The notes under the pieces are model-generated. The model had not been told where the DNA came from. It searched no databases and saw nothing but the letters and a program-made list of their open reading frames with translations. Positions 22,272 through 34,068 of a stretch of 64,000 bases of DNA are shown here, in pieces (position 1 is the stretch's first letter; every line of letters begins with the position of its first letter). Source of the DNA: Lonicera japonica (lineage: Eukaryota; Streptophyta; Magnoliopsida; Dipsacales; Caprifoliaceae); assembly GCA_021464415.1 (NCBI GenBank), contig CM038471.1, forward strand, positions 32,089,234 to 32,153,233, given 5' to 3'. The translations under genes and the position numbers were made by a program.

Positions 22272-24640
22272 TCATTTCTCCTAATAACACCAAATTCACA
22301 ATTATATGACGCTAAAATAATTTGTTTTTATATAAAATTGTGCGTGGTGTAAATTTGACCAAGCCCAGAGAAAATAGAATCGGCCTAAATCAACAGAGTT
22401 AACAACCAAACTCAGCAAAAGTGGCGATAATGAACAGTAAAATGATAATAATGAGAGTGAGATTTTGGTTGGTATGGGTAGGTTCCATATGGATCAATAT
22501 CAAAACTCTGAATGTGACTGAAAAATGGGGTAAGGACAATTCTAAATATGGAGTGGAAGATCCAATATGGATACTTTGATGGAATGGCATCTTCAAAGGC
22601 TCATCTCACATTTTCATCCAAATGCGGATGCTTTGATGAATTAGTATTGCTAAAAGACTTGTCTTTCATCCTTACTCGGCCAGTCGTGCAGACAATAACA
22701 ACTGATTTATCCCAGAAGGATGTAACTGAAGATACATTGAATGAAGATAGACCACATGGAAAACTTCGTGTTAAAGTGGAACGACGATCGGTCATGCAAA
22801 GATATCCTTGGACATCAGTTTCTCTCATTAGCCTTGCAAAGTGCAACAAATCATAGTCGTCAAGACGTGGAGTAATCTAATCAAATCAAAACATGTTGTA
22901 CGGATGAAGCTTTTCACAGAGGACAGATGTACAGCCTGACTGATGCATCTGAAGCCTTACAAAGTAAACGAGTCGTAGTCATCAAGATCCGGAATAACCT
23001 AATCAAACCAGAATGCGTTGCACAGATGAAGTCTCTACTCGAAGAAAGAAGTACATTCCATAATTTAGTGGTAATTTGGAAAAATCCAGCATCGGTTGGA
23101 TTCTAAGATGGAGAGCATGTGTTATTTTCATATAAAAATTGGGGTATTTTAAATTGGGGGTGATATTAAAATCTGAAAACTTTACAAAAACATTTTCATA
23201 AATCAAAATTGCTTAAAAGGCCACCAGACCCACCACTTTGCATGCATATCTCATGTTTTCTAGCATAAACGACATATTCACATAATTTTCTCAAAACGAG
23301 ATATTTGAATTGAAATGTACCCGTATACGTCAGCGAATCTTGTGTACCAAAGGCTACATTATACACTATGGATGACCTTCCAATAACGGCCACTTTGCTA
23401 TTTGATGATACATCAATCTTTATCAGATCCGTTTGACCCTAAGGGGTCTCTCAAAATCCACACATACCCATTCGTCATCAAGAAAGGCGCATCATACAGA
23501 AACGGCTATGGCTGATCATCACGAAATACATGACCAACTGAATTGCTAGAAAGTAAGTATGTGAGCAAGAAAAAGATATGCTAAGAAGAGAATGAAAAGT
23601 TTGAAAGTTTAAATGGAAAATTGTGACATTTTTGTTGCCCAGATCACTTTGTCATTTGGGCACTTGTTGTATGACAAGTTCCTTGTCACACAACAAGTGG
23701 GGGGTAATCCCAAACGACAAAATCAACAAAATTTTGACAAAAAATTTGCAAAATTGAATCCTTGGACGTTTGAAAGACTTTCTGGTTAATTTTCTAAGAT
23801 GAACAGACTAAGAATCACTCACACGTATGACGAAGTAAGATACAGAGCCCAAAAGCTAAATTTTGAGATATGTGGTGGAGCCTAGCTTTAAGGAATGATC
23901 AGTCCTAGACACAGTTCAAATCTGGCAAAAGAGGAAGGTGTAAAAGAGGAATCGAGTACAAGAAAAAATTGAAAAAGTAGAAAAGGGTAAAATCCCGTTG
24001 GTCTAAGTGAGAAACGTGAAAAACAAAAAAGAAGAAAAATTCGCAGGGAGATCCACACAAAGAGTGACGGTTGTGCCAAAAAGGCAGAGGGCTACGTCTT
24101 AGGTGAGTAAGGCTCCTGTCTGAAAAAAAATGGGATCCGAAAGCCAAAACAATGGGTCGAATATTTTCAAATGTAATGCAAATGAGGGAGCAAAAAGGGC
24201 ATAAAAAAACAGAAAATGATGCAGGACCAGCACCTTCCACCAATAAGCCAGAGGGTAATTGGAGAAGGAACTGAGATTTTCAAAAGAGCTTTATCCCCAT
24301 TTTCAAAGAAGTGAAGCTAGAGGGCAGAGTTGAAAACTAAGTCCACTACTACGCACGAAAGTCTGAGATTCAAAGAGAACCAAGCCAATTTCTTGGTGAC
24401 AGAAGAATAGTCAAACTGAGGGTAAGAACAAGTTTTGAAAAAAGGCAACACTTGAATTTTTCATACTCTCTAGCATAACTTTCTTACCACAAGATGAGTA
24501 GGCACATATGATCAACGGCCAAGAGTAGAGGCATTGCAAGGAGAAGCGTCGAAGGATAAGAGAAAATACGGACAAATATTCTCAAGAACACGTCTCGAAT
24601 TATGTGATGTGACATAAAGTTAATGGAATAATATGATTCT
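22272..24640 (+). other. Degenerate internal DNA, probably of the LTR element that ends at 27188
   Basis: No conserved protein domain found. The open frame at 22548-22856 (LTRPVVQTITTDLSQ) is not recognised. An imperfect direct duplication of about 80 bp is present (about 22836-22915 and 22955-23035; both contain AAATCATAGTCGTCAAGA- or GAGTCGTAGTCATCAAGA-type words and then AATCAAA[T/C]CA). The sequence passes without a visible boundary into the tandem-repeat block and LTR, so I infer it is non-coding internal sequence of the same retroelement. The element's 5' part is missing. Confidence 0.3.
23661..23699. repeat. Near-perfect 18-bp hairpin
   Basis: CACTTGTTGTATGACAAG, loop TTC, then CTTGTCACACAACAAGTG: one mismatch in 18 pairs. 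The TTGTCACACAACA word recurs upstream of the TATA box at 58.04 kb, and a related hairpin lies at 52954-52979. Confidence 0.85.
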
Positions 24641-24649
24641 GAAGAAGAC

Positions 24650-25620
24650 CCTATTGACAGGGTCCATCCTAACCCTAGACTGTGACAGCAAGACGGTGCG
24701 ACAGGTGCCGACCCCGCCCCTCTTGGCAGTCTTAACACCACCTATTTTAGCTGTCAGTAAGTACGAAGTCTTATCACGAAGACCTCTCGCTCTTGGCAGT
24801 CACTAACATGTCATACCTTCTGAGGGTGGCCAGGAGCGCCATTTCTTGGAAACCGTCACAAGGGAATATCTCCCGACGTTCAGCCTTAGACTGTGTCAGC
24901 AAGACGGTGCAATAGGTGTCGACCCTACCGCTCTTGGTAGTCTTTAACACAACCCCTTAGGCTGTGCCAGCAAGATGGTGCGAAAGGTGCAGACCCCCCA
25001 CTCTTGGCAGTCGCTAACATATCATACCTTTCTTTCCCTTTTGGATGCGTTCCATGGGAATTTACAAGCCAGCCCAGATTGTGTCAGTAAGATGACGTCC
25101 TATCGCGAGGACTAATCACTCTTGGTAATCTTAACTCAACCCCTTAGGCTGTGCCAGCAAGATGGTGCGAGAGGTGCCACTCTTGGCAGTCGCTAATATA
25201 TCATACCTTTCTTTCCCTTTCGGATGCGTTCCATGGGAATTTACAAGTCAGCCCAGATTGTGTCAGCAAGATGACGTTCTATCGCGAGGACCAATCACAC
25301 TTGGTAATCTTAACTAAACCTTTTCAGGCTGTGCCAGCAAGATAGTACGAGAGGTGCAGACCCCCCACTCTTGGCAGTCGCTAATATGACATTCCTTTTG
25401 AGGGTGGCTAAGAGTGCCATTTCTTAGAAAATTATCATAAAGGAATATCTCCTGATAGACAACCTCGGTTATGCTAGCAAGATGGTGCGACAAGTGCTGA
25501 CCTGACCACTCTTGGTAACCAATAACATCCTCCCAAAAATTAGGGTATTTTACCACTTGGTTATGACAACAAGATAGTGCGATAGGAGCAAACCCCCGCT
25601 ACTCTTGGTAACCATTTCTT
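24650..25620 (+). repeat. Tandem repeat block with paired-arm units
   Basis: Units begin GTGCCAGCAAGATGGTGCGA and end CTCTTGGCAGTCGCTAA, with copies starting near 24680, 24893, 24962, 25149, 25329, 25468 and 25562; half-units (AAGATGACGT...CTATCGCGAGGAC) alternate, giving a higher-order period of about 180-187 bp at 24962-25329. The start (TGCCAGCAAGA) and end (TCTTGGCA) of each unit are roughly complementary, so each could fold into a stem with a loop of about 30 bases. Tandem repeats just inside the 3' LTR are a known feature of Tat/Ogre-type Ty3/gypsy elements, which is my basis for linking this block to the LTR that follows. Confidence 0.8.
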
Positions 25621-26105
25621 CCCCAAAAGATTGGGAAGTTTTATCATACTGACAAAGTCAAGAAGGTGTCATTATGAAAGAATCTAAACTCCAAGAACTT
25701 TTTCAAATACATTTGCAAAGAACGAGAAGTGTTCTTGAGAATAAGCCATTCAAAGTGTTCTTGAGAATAAGCTATTCAAAGCGTAAATGGTAAGATTGGT
25801 GCATCCCATAAGCTGACGATAAACATCGAAAATCTCGAAAAATCTGAAGAATGATTGAGATGGATTCCCTGAGGGTAGAAGGGAGAATAGATTGATATAT
25901 CAGAGATAGCTTGGCCGAGAGGAAGGTCAACCATGGATCACATTACCCAAAGCACCACAAATTTTTTTACCATGAGGGTACATTTCGATTCACAGATTTT
26001 CATGAATAAAATAACCAGTTGAGATTCACGTGAAAGTCGTGAATTGTTGTCTTCTTATTATCATCCCAGAATCCTTGCGAGCAAGAATCCTGGGACGAGA
26101 GGGTC

Positions 26106-27188
26106 TGTCAACACCCCAATCCATGACTCTCGTGTGAACCTAACAAGCATTCCGCATCAAGTCTTGAGTCATCATGCACGTAGAAGACCATTAAGAAAAA
26201 CCCTAATTTTTGAGCATGTTAGGAATCTACCACACTCATGTCGCCATACCCTAGCCGTACGGTTGGCTTTGAGCTACAAGCCCGAGCCGCACGCCTTAAC
26301 CACAGCCCTCCCTAGCCGTACGGCTGGCTCCTAGCCGCGCGGTTACCCAAGCCATTTTTTTGCTTTTTACTCATATATAGGACCCTTGAGATCTCATTTT
26401 AGGGGGGACACTCAATAGAGTTTTTAGAGAGGAGAAGCTCTGTCAAGATCATTAGAGAGATTTTTTAGAGAGAGAAAACTCTAGAAAGAGAAAGTTTTTA
26501 GAGAGAGAAAGCTCTAGAGGGAGAAGGAAGCAAACAAGCAGTCGTCGATCTTCTTCAAGCGCTTCAGGTACGCATTTCCACAACTCTCCTGAATTTTAAT
26601 ACTACATTTTTTTATATACAGTTTTAATACAGAAAATTAGATAAATTTCAAGGAAGTTCACAGTTTTCAAAATAAATCTTTTCTAAGTTTTACAAGAAAT
26701 CTAAAATCCGTTTTGACACGTTTTCAAAACAAAATCAAATACAAAAACAGTTTTCAAACAAATGGAACTACTAGACTCTGATTTCATTCTACGAATGAAT
26801 ACGTAGGAGCTCGCAAAAGCTCAAGTCTGATTTCAAAATATAATTTTAAACTAAATTTATGCGGAAAGGACTATTTTGAAAACTATTCAAACTACTTGTA
26901 AGATATCTAAAATAGGAATTAACTGCATGATCCATTAAGAGACTGAAAGGGCGAATTGGGTGTCTAACACCTTCCCAATTCATAACGTAGTTCCCGAACC
27001 CTAACAAAGTATATTTTAAACTCTGGTTTCAAACGTATGAAAGATAGTTCATTTTCAAATTATCATTCGTACAATCTTTTGTTTGTTTTCTTGTAAAATA
27101 AACTGGCGACTCTACAAAACACATTTTCCTTCAAAACAAAGAAAACCGAGAATGAGGACTTCTCGGGTCGGGGGTCCGAATTCTCACA
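26106..27188 (+). repeat. LTR (probably 3' LTR) of a large LTR retrotransposon
   Basis: Starts TGTCAACACCCCAATCC and ends GGTCCGAATTCTCACA (TG...CA). It is the same family as the solo LTR at 34069-35258, which is in opposite orientation. A promoter-like CATATATAGGACCC lies at about 26371, followed by a TTTTAGAGAGAG-rich leader. It contains several copies of the palindrome AGCCGTACGGCT or close variants. No primer site follows it and a purine-rich stretch (GGGACGAGAGGG) precedes it, so it is read as a 3' LTR. Flanking 5-mers (GGGTC, GATGG) do not match, as expected if the 5' end of the element is gone. Confidence 0.75.
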
Positions 27189-28430
27189 GATGGCCAATAG
27201 AAAAGTTACATGCGGCAATGCATACTTGCTTTAATTAATCGGAGCCACACGTTTTGTATTAGAAAAAGGAACGCCACGTTGGTTTTAATTAAGAAAGGAA
27301 GAATGAATCTGACACGTTGGTTGTAATTAAGAAAGGAAGATTGAATCTGACACCTTTGACTTTTCTTAAAACTCCTTTCTTAATTATTTATTTATTTAAT
27401 AAATCTTTTCTTTTTAATTAAATTTTTCTTTTATTTTTCTTTTTGTTTTTCCACGTATTAAATTTGTTTAAGCTCCAATTCGACTCACATTTTTGGAGCA
27501 ACTCTAGGAATATATTAGAAATATAATCTAAGAGTTTTCTCATAAATTTAGTTCGCCGTAATATTATAGACGCAGGAAAAACACTAATAAAAATAATAAA
27601 AAAATTAATTCGACCCAAAAGGTTTTTGTAAAATTACCATATAGGAAATTAAATTCAAATGCCAATGCTCACCGTATCTTTCTCGATGTCATCCTTCAGT
27701 GCATTGATTCGGTAGCTTGGCTTGCATGTATCTCTTCAGATGCAATCTCGAACGACTCAAACAACTTACAATCAAACGTGTTTTTGTCAAAAGAATAAAG
27801 CCAACAAAATTATGAACTTTACAAGTCCAACTGGTGAAACTCTTTTAGCAAGCTTTGAAGTTCTCTAACTAACCACTGTGTCAGAGTGGGCATAAGCGGC
27901 ATAGGCGACTATCACCAACTCTATTAGCGTCGCAGAACCTCCCTCAACTTAATTAATTGCATACCAGCTACATTAAATGCACCGCAATGCTAGGTAGAGC
28001 AACATTAGAGTTTGTGACGATGAGGGATGGCTCAAGACTTGCTTTATGAGTTCTTCAACATGTCTCCTTCTTTATCATATACATAGAAAGCATTTACTTT
28101 AGACAACAACCCAGTTTTTTGGAAGGAAAGATAAAATTATTTTCTTCTTAGAACAGATAAATTTCATCTATCCACAAATCTACTATTAGACTTAGCTTGG
28201 TGATAAAGAGTTACTCGAGCTCTCCTACTTAGTCCAATATCTAAATTCATGAGTAAGGGCTCTTCTTATGTATAAACATAGCTTGTTAGACTAGCTTGAG
28301 AGTTGTTCGCTTGTAATTAGAGTATAGCTCTATATTCAGCTTATTTATACGAAGACCACCGAGCTATGAACTTATTTCATTAGAGGAGGACTATTCCCTA
28401 CAAGGGTGACACCTACTCTATAAAAACTTG
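27189..28430. other. Unassigned DNA between elements
   Basis: 27.2-27.35 kb has a small direct repeat around GACACGTTGGTTTTAATTAAG / GACACGTTGGTTGTAATTAAG-type words. The rest (27.63-28.43 kb) has more balanced base composition but no open frame or motif that I recognise. Confidence 0.4.
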
Positions 28431-29136
28431 TGTCACTATTTCAGTTTTTGACTTACATACTTCCATGTGTCTTCTAGCTCTGCCATACCTATCACTTTTC
28501 TCGCTATTTCAGTTTTTGACTTACATACTACCATGTGTCTTCACACCAACAACATTCATACATAATACAATTCAATCACAAATGATTTTCATCGACCAAC
28601 AAAACTATATACATCCAGAAGAATATACAATAATGGGAGGTGGAAATAATGCTAAAAAGTGTGAAGCTTAAAAGTGTGAAGCTTGCAAGTGTGTTGATGT
28701 ATGTCAAATGTGTGACTGTGAAGGACATCAAGGTACATACTGCCAATAGGTTTATAGTGAATGTTATGTCTCAAATTGCAATGGTGTAATGAAAATTTGT
28801 ACATTTAAAGAAGAAGAAGACATAAAGGGTAAGAAATTATAAAGTGTCAATATGCAAATTGTGAAGGAATGCAATGGTTAGAAAATGCAATTGGTTTAAA
28901 GGCTAGCTCAGCATCTCAAAGCACGCAATAGCACAAAGAAGGGTGCTTTCAATGTGGAGAAACATGTTAGGTTTATATTTTTAGTTGGCTTGATTCCGAT
29001 GCCAAGAACATTTTTTCCGTTGTAATTGTTTGAGTCGAATTGAAAATTTGAAGACACAATAATTAACGGATTTGTGTCTATTTTTTGCTGCTTGATTTGT
29101 TTGATATGCGTTGCTATTTGATTTTATTTGTTTTCC

Positions 29137-31138
29137 ATGGATGCCAAGATTGATTCGTCTAAGTCCAAGGTTCCTGCGCTTAATGGGTCTAATTATAATT
29201 ATTGGAAAATTCGCATGAATATTTATTTACAATCTTTAGACGAACGAATTTGGCAAACTATTTTAGATGGTTATACTAGACCCACTGTGAATGTTGATGG
29301 GAACAATGGACCTAAACCAGTAACCTTATGGACTGCTAAAGGATTAGAATCAGCTAAGTTTAATTCTCAAGGTCTTAATGCAATCATGGCTCATGTTTCT
29401 GAGGAAGAATTTAAAAAGATTTCAAATTGTTCTACTTCCAAACAAGCCTGGGATATTTTGACTGTAATTTTTGAAAGAACCACAACTGTGAAAAGTTCTA
29501 AAATTCAAAGGCTCATGACAGATTTTGAAACTATAACAATGAAAAATGATGAGTCCTTTGATACTTTTCATAGTAAGCTCAAAGACATAAGGAATTATTT
29601 CTACAACCCTGGCGAAATAATTTCTGAACCACATGTCGTAAAGAAAATCCTACGGTCTTTGCCTGATAGGTTCCTCCTAAAAATTACTACCATTAAATAA
29701 AGCAAGGATTTGGATTCCTTAATGGAAAATGAATTAATTGACTATCTTCAAACCTTTGAATCTAACCGGCTTTCAAAATATAAGATTTAAAAGGATAAGG
29801 CAGATCAAACCATTACATTTAGAGCTAAAGATGGAAACATATCTGAATTTAATGAATGCTCTATATTTGATTTTCAAGAGATTGCCAATTTTGCGCATAA
29901 TTTCAATAAGTTTATGAAGCAAAATCATAAATCGGGCAATAGTGGTCAAAATTTTGGGAATTTGGGGAAAGGGAATTCTGAGAATAAGCCCCAATCGATT
30001 GAGAATTGCCTTAAGTGTCAAGGTAGAGGTCATAAAGCTTTTGAATGCCCTACTATGATTAGGAGATTAGAGAAAGAGCTTGGCAGGAAGGGAATGCATG
30101 CCACACTTAGTGATGATGAGGAAAATCCAGACACTCAAAAGGAATATCATGGTTATTTAGCTTTTGCCTCAAAAGTTTCCTTAGTAAAGGTGAATCAAGA
30201 GATTTCAAGAATTCACTTTTTGATGACGAGAAAAACTTTTCGGATCTCCAATCGGCCTATGACGACACTTTTCTTCTAAAATCTCAAAAACTTTTTATGG
30301 AAAATTCAAAACTTAAGTCCAAAAATAATTTTTTTGAAAAAGAGATTATTGATTTGAAAAAGGACAAAGTAAGTTTTGAAAATTCAAAGTCCGAGAAGAT
30401 CGAATTTTTAAAGAAAATTAGACAACTTGAAAGCGATAACGAAAATTGTCTTGGTCTAATTAATTTTTTTAAAAAGGCAAATTTAGAGTATGAGGATAAA
30501 ATCAAACGACATGACGAACGCGGTTGCGATCTAGCTCAACAACTTGAAAACGCTTTAACTATCAAAGTTAGGTTAGAAACTAGTTCTAAAAAATTTGAAT
30601 CAATGCTTTCAAAACAAAAGAGTGAGAATAACAAAGAAGGACTTGGATTCTCAAATTTTGATACTAAAAAGCAAACCAAGACCGTCTTTGTGAAGGCCAC
30701 TTACCAAAATTCAAGTTTTAAGGGTGGTAGTTCTTCAAAGTCAAAAACTTTCATTGATAGAACTCCTCAAACTTCAAAGAAAGTTAAGAAGGTCTAAACG
30801 ATAAAACAAGTTTTTACTCAAAAACCAATTTTTCAAAAAGTTTTCCATTCGAAAGTTCTTGAAGATCAAGTAATACCTTTTGATGTGTACAAGCACACAC
30901 TCCCACAACATTTTTAATGTGAGTATTGCGAAATGAGAGATCACTTAAGAGAATTTTGTCGACATGCTTTAAATCAAATGCCGAAGAGTGTTCCAATTCC
31001 TAAATCGAAACCTAAATCGAGGGAAAAAAAGAAGAAAGACAAGAAGGTTAGGATTTCGGATAGTGAGGAACACAAGAATGATAGGACTCTACGAATTAAG
31101 AAAGTTTGTGTCCCAAAAGGGATCGTTGCACCTACTTA
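29137..31138 (+). pseudogene. Copia gag with C-terminal coiled coil, interrupted
   Basis: Gag packages element RNA. From ATG 29137 the frame opens with a retrotransposon gag N-terminus (VPALNGSNYNYWKIRMNIYL) and a UBN2-type region, then a first CCHC knuckle CLKCQGRGHKAFEC near 30007-30050, an acidic linker, a long charged coiled coil (30297-30640: KDKVSFENSKSEKIEFLKKI), and a second knuckle CEYCEMRDHLREFC near 30919-30960, ending in a Lys-rich tail (KSREKKKKDKKV). Lesions: TAA 29698-29700, TAA 29788-29790, a frameshift near 30185, and stops near 30795 and 30917. Long coiled-coil gag is typical of Sireviruses. Pol is absent: 31140-32777 holds no integrase, RT or RNase H motif. Confidence 0.7.
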
Positions 31139-31139
31139 G

Positions 31140-32777
31140 GTAATAGGGAATCCGCCTAGCATGGAATTGGTTGGATGGATGGCTATACTAGGTGAGTTAT
31201 TTGCTTTGGTCGATTTTAGCTCATCGTATAGGTATCGAAGTAAAGTGGATTTTGGTTTTGAATTTTCAATTGCGATATTGCCTGAATTCCTTAGAAAATT
31301 CATTACTTGCATGCATATGATTATAATTACTTTTTATTCCGGATATCTCTAGATTTTTATAATTAAATGCTTAATTTGAAGATATATGTACATAATGCTT
31401 TGACAATTCAATAACCAGTAGTATGTTATTTCAATCACATAAGAGTTTTTGTGTATATCCCACACACTACAATGCACGATCTACATTGATGCATGTTGAA
31501 TAATTACATGTGTTTAGGCTCTTGCTTTTAATTTGAAACTTCAGAAGCTCCCATATATTATTTATTGATGGGGAGAGTCTAAGAAAACCCTTGTGATTAA
31601 TGCAGTGAGATTTTGGTGATGTAGTTATGAGCGAATAATTAAAAGACAAGCATGGGAGGAAAAAATGTAGAGGGAATGGAAAAGAGCTATCATAGTGGAA
31701 GGAGAATTGAAAGCTACCAAAAAGGAAATAGGTGGCCTCCACTAAGGGTGAAAGCCTCCATTGAAAACAAAAAGAAAAGATGCTTGCACAAAAACATCAC
31801 AAGTTTGAATGCAAAATTGCATATTTTTGAGAGAAAAAAAAGGATTCCTTCTGAGGGAGAAAATAAATTAGTTGAAAACTAATGGCTTAGAGGCTTTCTA
31901 AATTCTCTTGTATATGGATACGCGAGTGTTTCAAAACTCATAATTATTCGATAGCGCTTTGTATGATCCATATTCATAGCACAATGGGATATATACTTGT
32001 ACTTTGTGTTGCTTGGCATATATATGCTGAATTGTTGCTGAATTGTTATATGAATAGTACATGCATCATATTAATGGAAATCACGTGTTTTGAAATTTAA
32101 TTGATATATTCTAGATTTAATACATGTTGCATATCAATGCATGTTGAGTATTTGTGCTAAAATAAATTTTTTTTGGGCAATTTTACTCTCGAAACTCCAA
32201 ACCAAATCCATGGAAAGTTGGGAATTGGTGATGAAGGGTTTCTCGAGGTTTAGCTAGAATATTTTGAAATTAGTGGATATCTTTGCTAGCTAGAATCTCT
32301 TTGCTTGAACAGGATATGCAATTGGTGTTAATTGAGATTACTTACATTGCATAATTATTGTTTTATATGCTTTACTGCTTTTCATGCTTATTACTTTGTC
32401 TATTCCTATGACAAAAGGAGGAGAGATAAAGGGAGAGAATGCTCATGTGAGGGGGAGTAGTAAAGTAAGAATGTTTGAGGGGGAGAGAGAGATATGATTT
32501 TTTTTGCTTATTTGATTATCTCGTTACGTTCATGCTTCACTAGGTGTTTGTTGAGCTTTGGTGTTTCAAGATTAATAGGTTGATCTTCTAGCTCACTCTT
32601 TTGCCTTGTGAAGTGTTGCAGCCGACATCGAGACTTAGAGTTAGGCATGTCTTTGAGTCTTGTTGTTTTATGAACTAATTCGACATAGAGTCTGTAATGA
32701 GATGTTATAGACATCACATCGAAAGCGTCTGTATTAGCTGTATGTGTTTTGTCATCGAAATAGCTAAAGGAAGAGAT
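31140..32777 (+). other. Non-coding remainder of the gag-only element
   Basis: No pol domains. Contains purine-rich GGGAGAG tracts (32.42-32.50 kb) and the tract immediately upstream of the right LTR. Confidence 0.5.
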
Positions 32778-34049
32778 TGTTAGATTTATATTTTTAGTTG
32801 GCTTGATTTCGATGACAATAACACTTTTTTCGATGTAATTATTTGAGCCGAATTAAAGATTTGAAGGCACAACAATTAACGGATGCACCGCACACAATTT
32901 AGGACCTAGGATAAGTTGATTGTATGGTTTGATTCAAAATATAGGTGGTGGTCAAGTTTAAAATTCGAATTTAAAAGCTTTTAATTCAAATCTATTTTTA
33001 CGTATTTTTACTGAGTTTTGTTGTAACTCGAAAAAGCTCACTTGACACAAATTATTAAGGAAACTTAATTTTTTTTCATATTTAACACGTTCTATAAAAT
33101 TACTTCTAAAATTTGAGACGAATTAATGTTCAAACAAATTTAATAAGACAAAATAAAGTAAAATCTAAATAAAAATAAAAAGATTTTTAAACAAAAAATT
33201 TTATTAAATAAAAGAAAAAAAAAGGTTGAAAAGTCAAAGATTCCTTTCAAAATTTTAAAACCCACGTGCCTTGCTCAAATTATTCATGCGTACCTTTTAT
33301 TTCAAGTGGGCCAAGCCCATTTAAAACAAAGTCCACGTGTAGATGAATTAAACAGCAGCGCAGCTTTTTGGATTAGTTGGACCGGTCCGAGTTTCTCGAG
33401 GTATACAGGTCCGGCGTATAATTTTTTAGACATGATTTTTTTTTTTGCAATTTTTAATTTATTTAAAAAAAAACTTTTGACTCTATATTTTTCTTATAAA
33501 TATAACCATTGGTTTGGTTCAAAAATACATTATTCTAGAGAACTTTTTGAGAGAGAAAATATACAAACGTTAAAATTAATTTTTGAAACACCACTTAGAT
33601 TTTGTTTACATACCATAGGAGATCCTATTGTTCTTCAACTATAAGAACTAGGGTTCCAAACGTTCACGGTCCTGTGGGAGTGTTTTCGGTTACAATTGGA
33701 GACAGGGTGAGCGAAGCGGCTAACGCGCGATAAGGGAGATCCGAGGCGGTGGTGAAGGATTGTGATCAAATGCATAGAAGGAGGCGACGGGTAAGCCGAA
33801 ATAGTGGGAAGCGCTACGCCAAGCCAACTGCGGTTATATTCTACGTTTAAGGGATTGACGGGACTATTGCGTAAATTTTGAGAAAGCAATTTTTGTAAGT
33901 TATCGAGTCTGTAATTCTGTTTTGATCATAGTAAAGCACTGTTAGTAAGTCCCGAGGATTAGTTCTACACAAGTAGGGATACCTCGTAAATTTCTGGTGT
34001 TGTGTGGTTGTTTTTTGTGTGATTACTTGATATAATTGTTAAATATACA
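32778..34049 (+). repeat. 3' LTR of the gag-only copia element
   Basis: Its first 108 bp match the left LTR start at 28965, with scattered substitutions (for example GATTCCGATGCC versus GATTTCGATGAC). The remainder has no counterpart at the left because that copy is deleted. The end near 34049 is approximate. Confidence 0.5.
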
Positions 34050-34068
34050 CTTTGCCCAACTGGGTATG

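Larger units (their letters stand above)
28965..34049 (+). mobile_element. Gag-only Ty1/copia element (Sirevirus-like), truncated
   Basis: Direct repeats TGTTAG[G/A]TTTATATTTTTAG... begin at 28965 and 32778 and run about 108 bp; I read them as the starts of the two LTRs. The left LTR has lost most of its interior (it jumps to a TTGTGT-rich end before 29137); the right one extends to about 34049. A purine tract (AAAGGAAGAGAT) precedes the right copy, and several GGGGGAG tracts lie at 32.4-32.5 kb, as in Sireviruses. Between them is a gag with a long coiled coil and no pol. The right boundary is inferred from resumption of the GRF frame; no clean target duplication was found. Confidence 0.6.

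Noticed and set aside
22548..22856. 102-codon frame (LTRPVVQTITTDLSQ)
   Set aside because: Overlapped by an equally long antisense frame, adjacent to a local duplication, and no domain recognised; kept only as part of the degenerate region.
26044..26334. 96-codon frame at the LTR start
   Set aside because: Lies across the LTR boundary and is not kept in the solo LTR copy.
33306..33889. Open frames of 112 and 84 codons
   Set aside because: They lie inside the 3' LTR of the gag-only element and have no motif.
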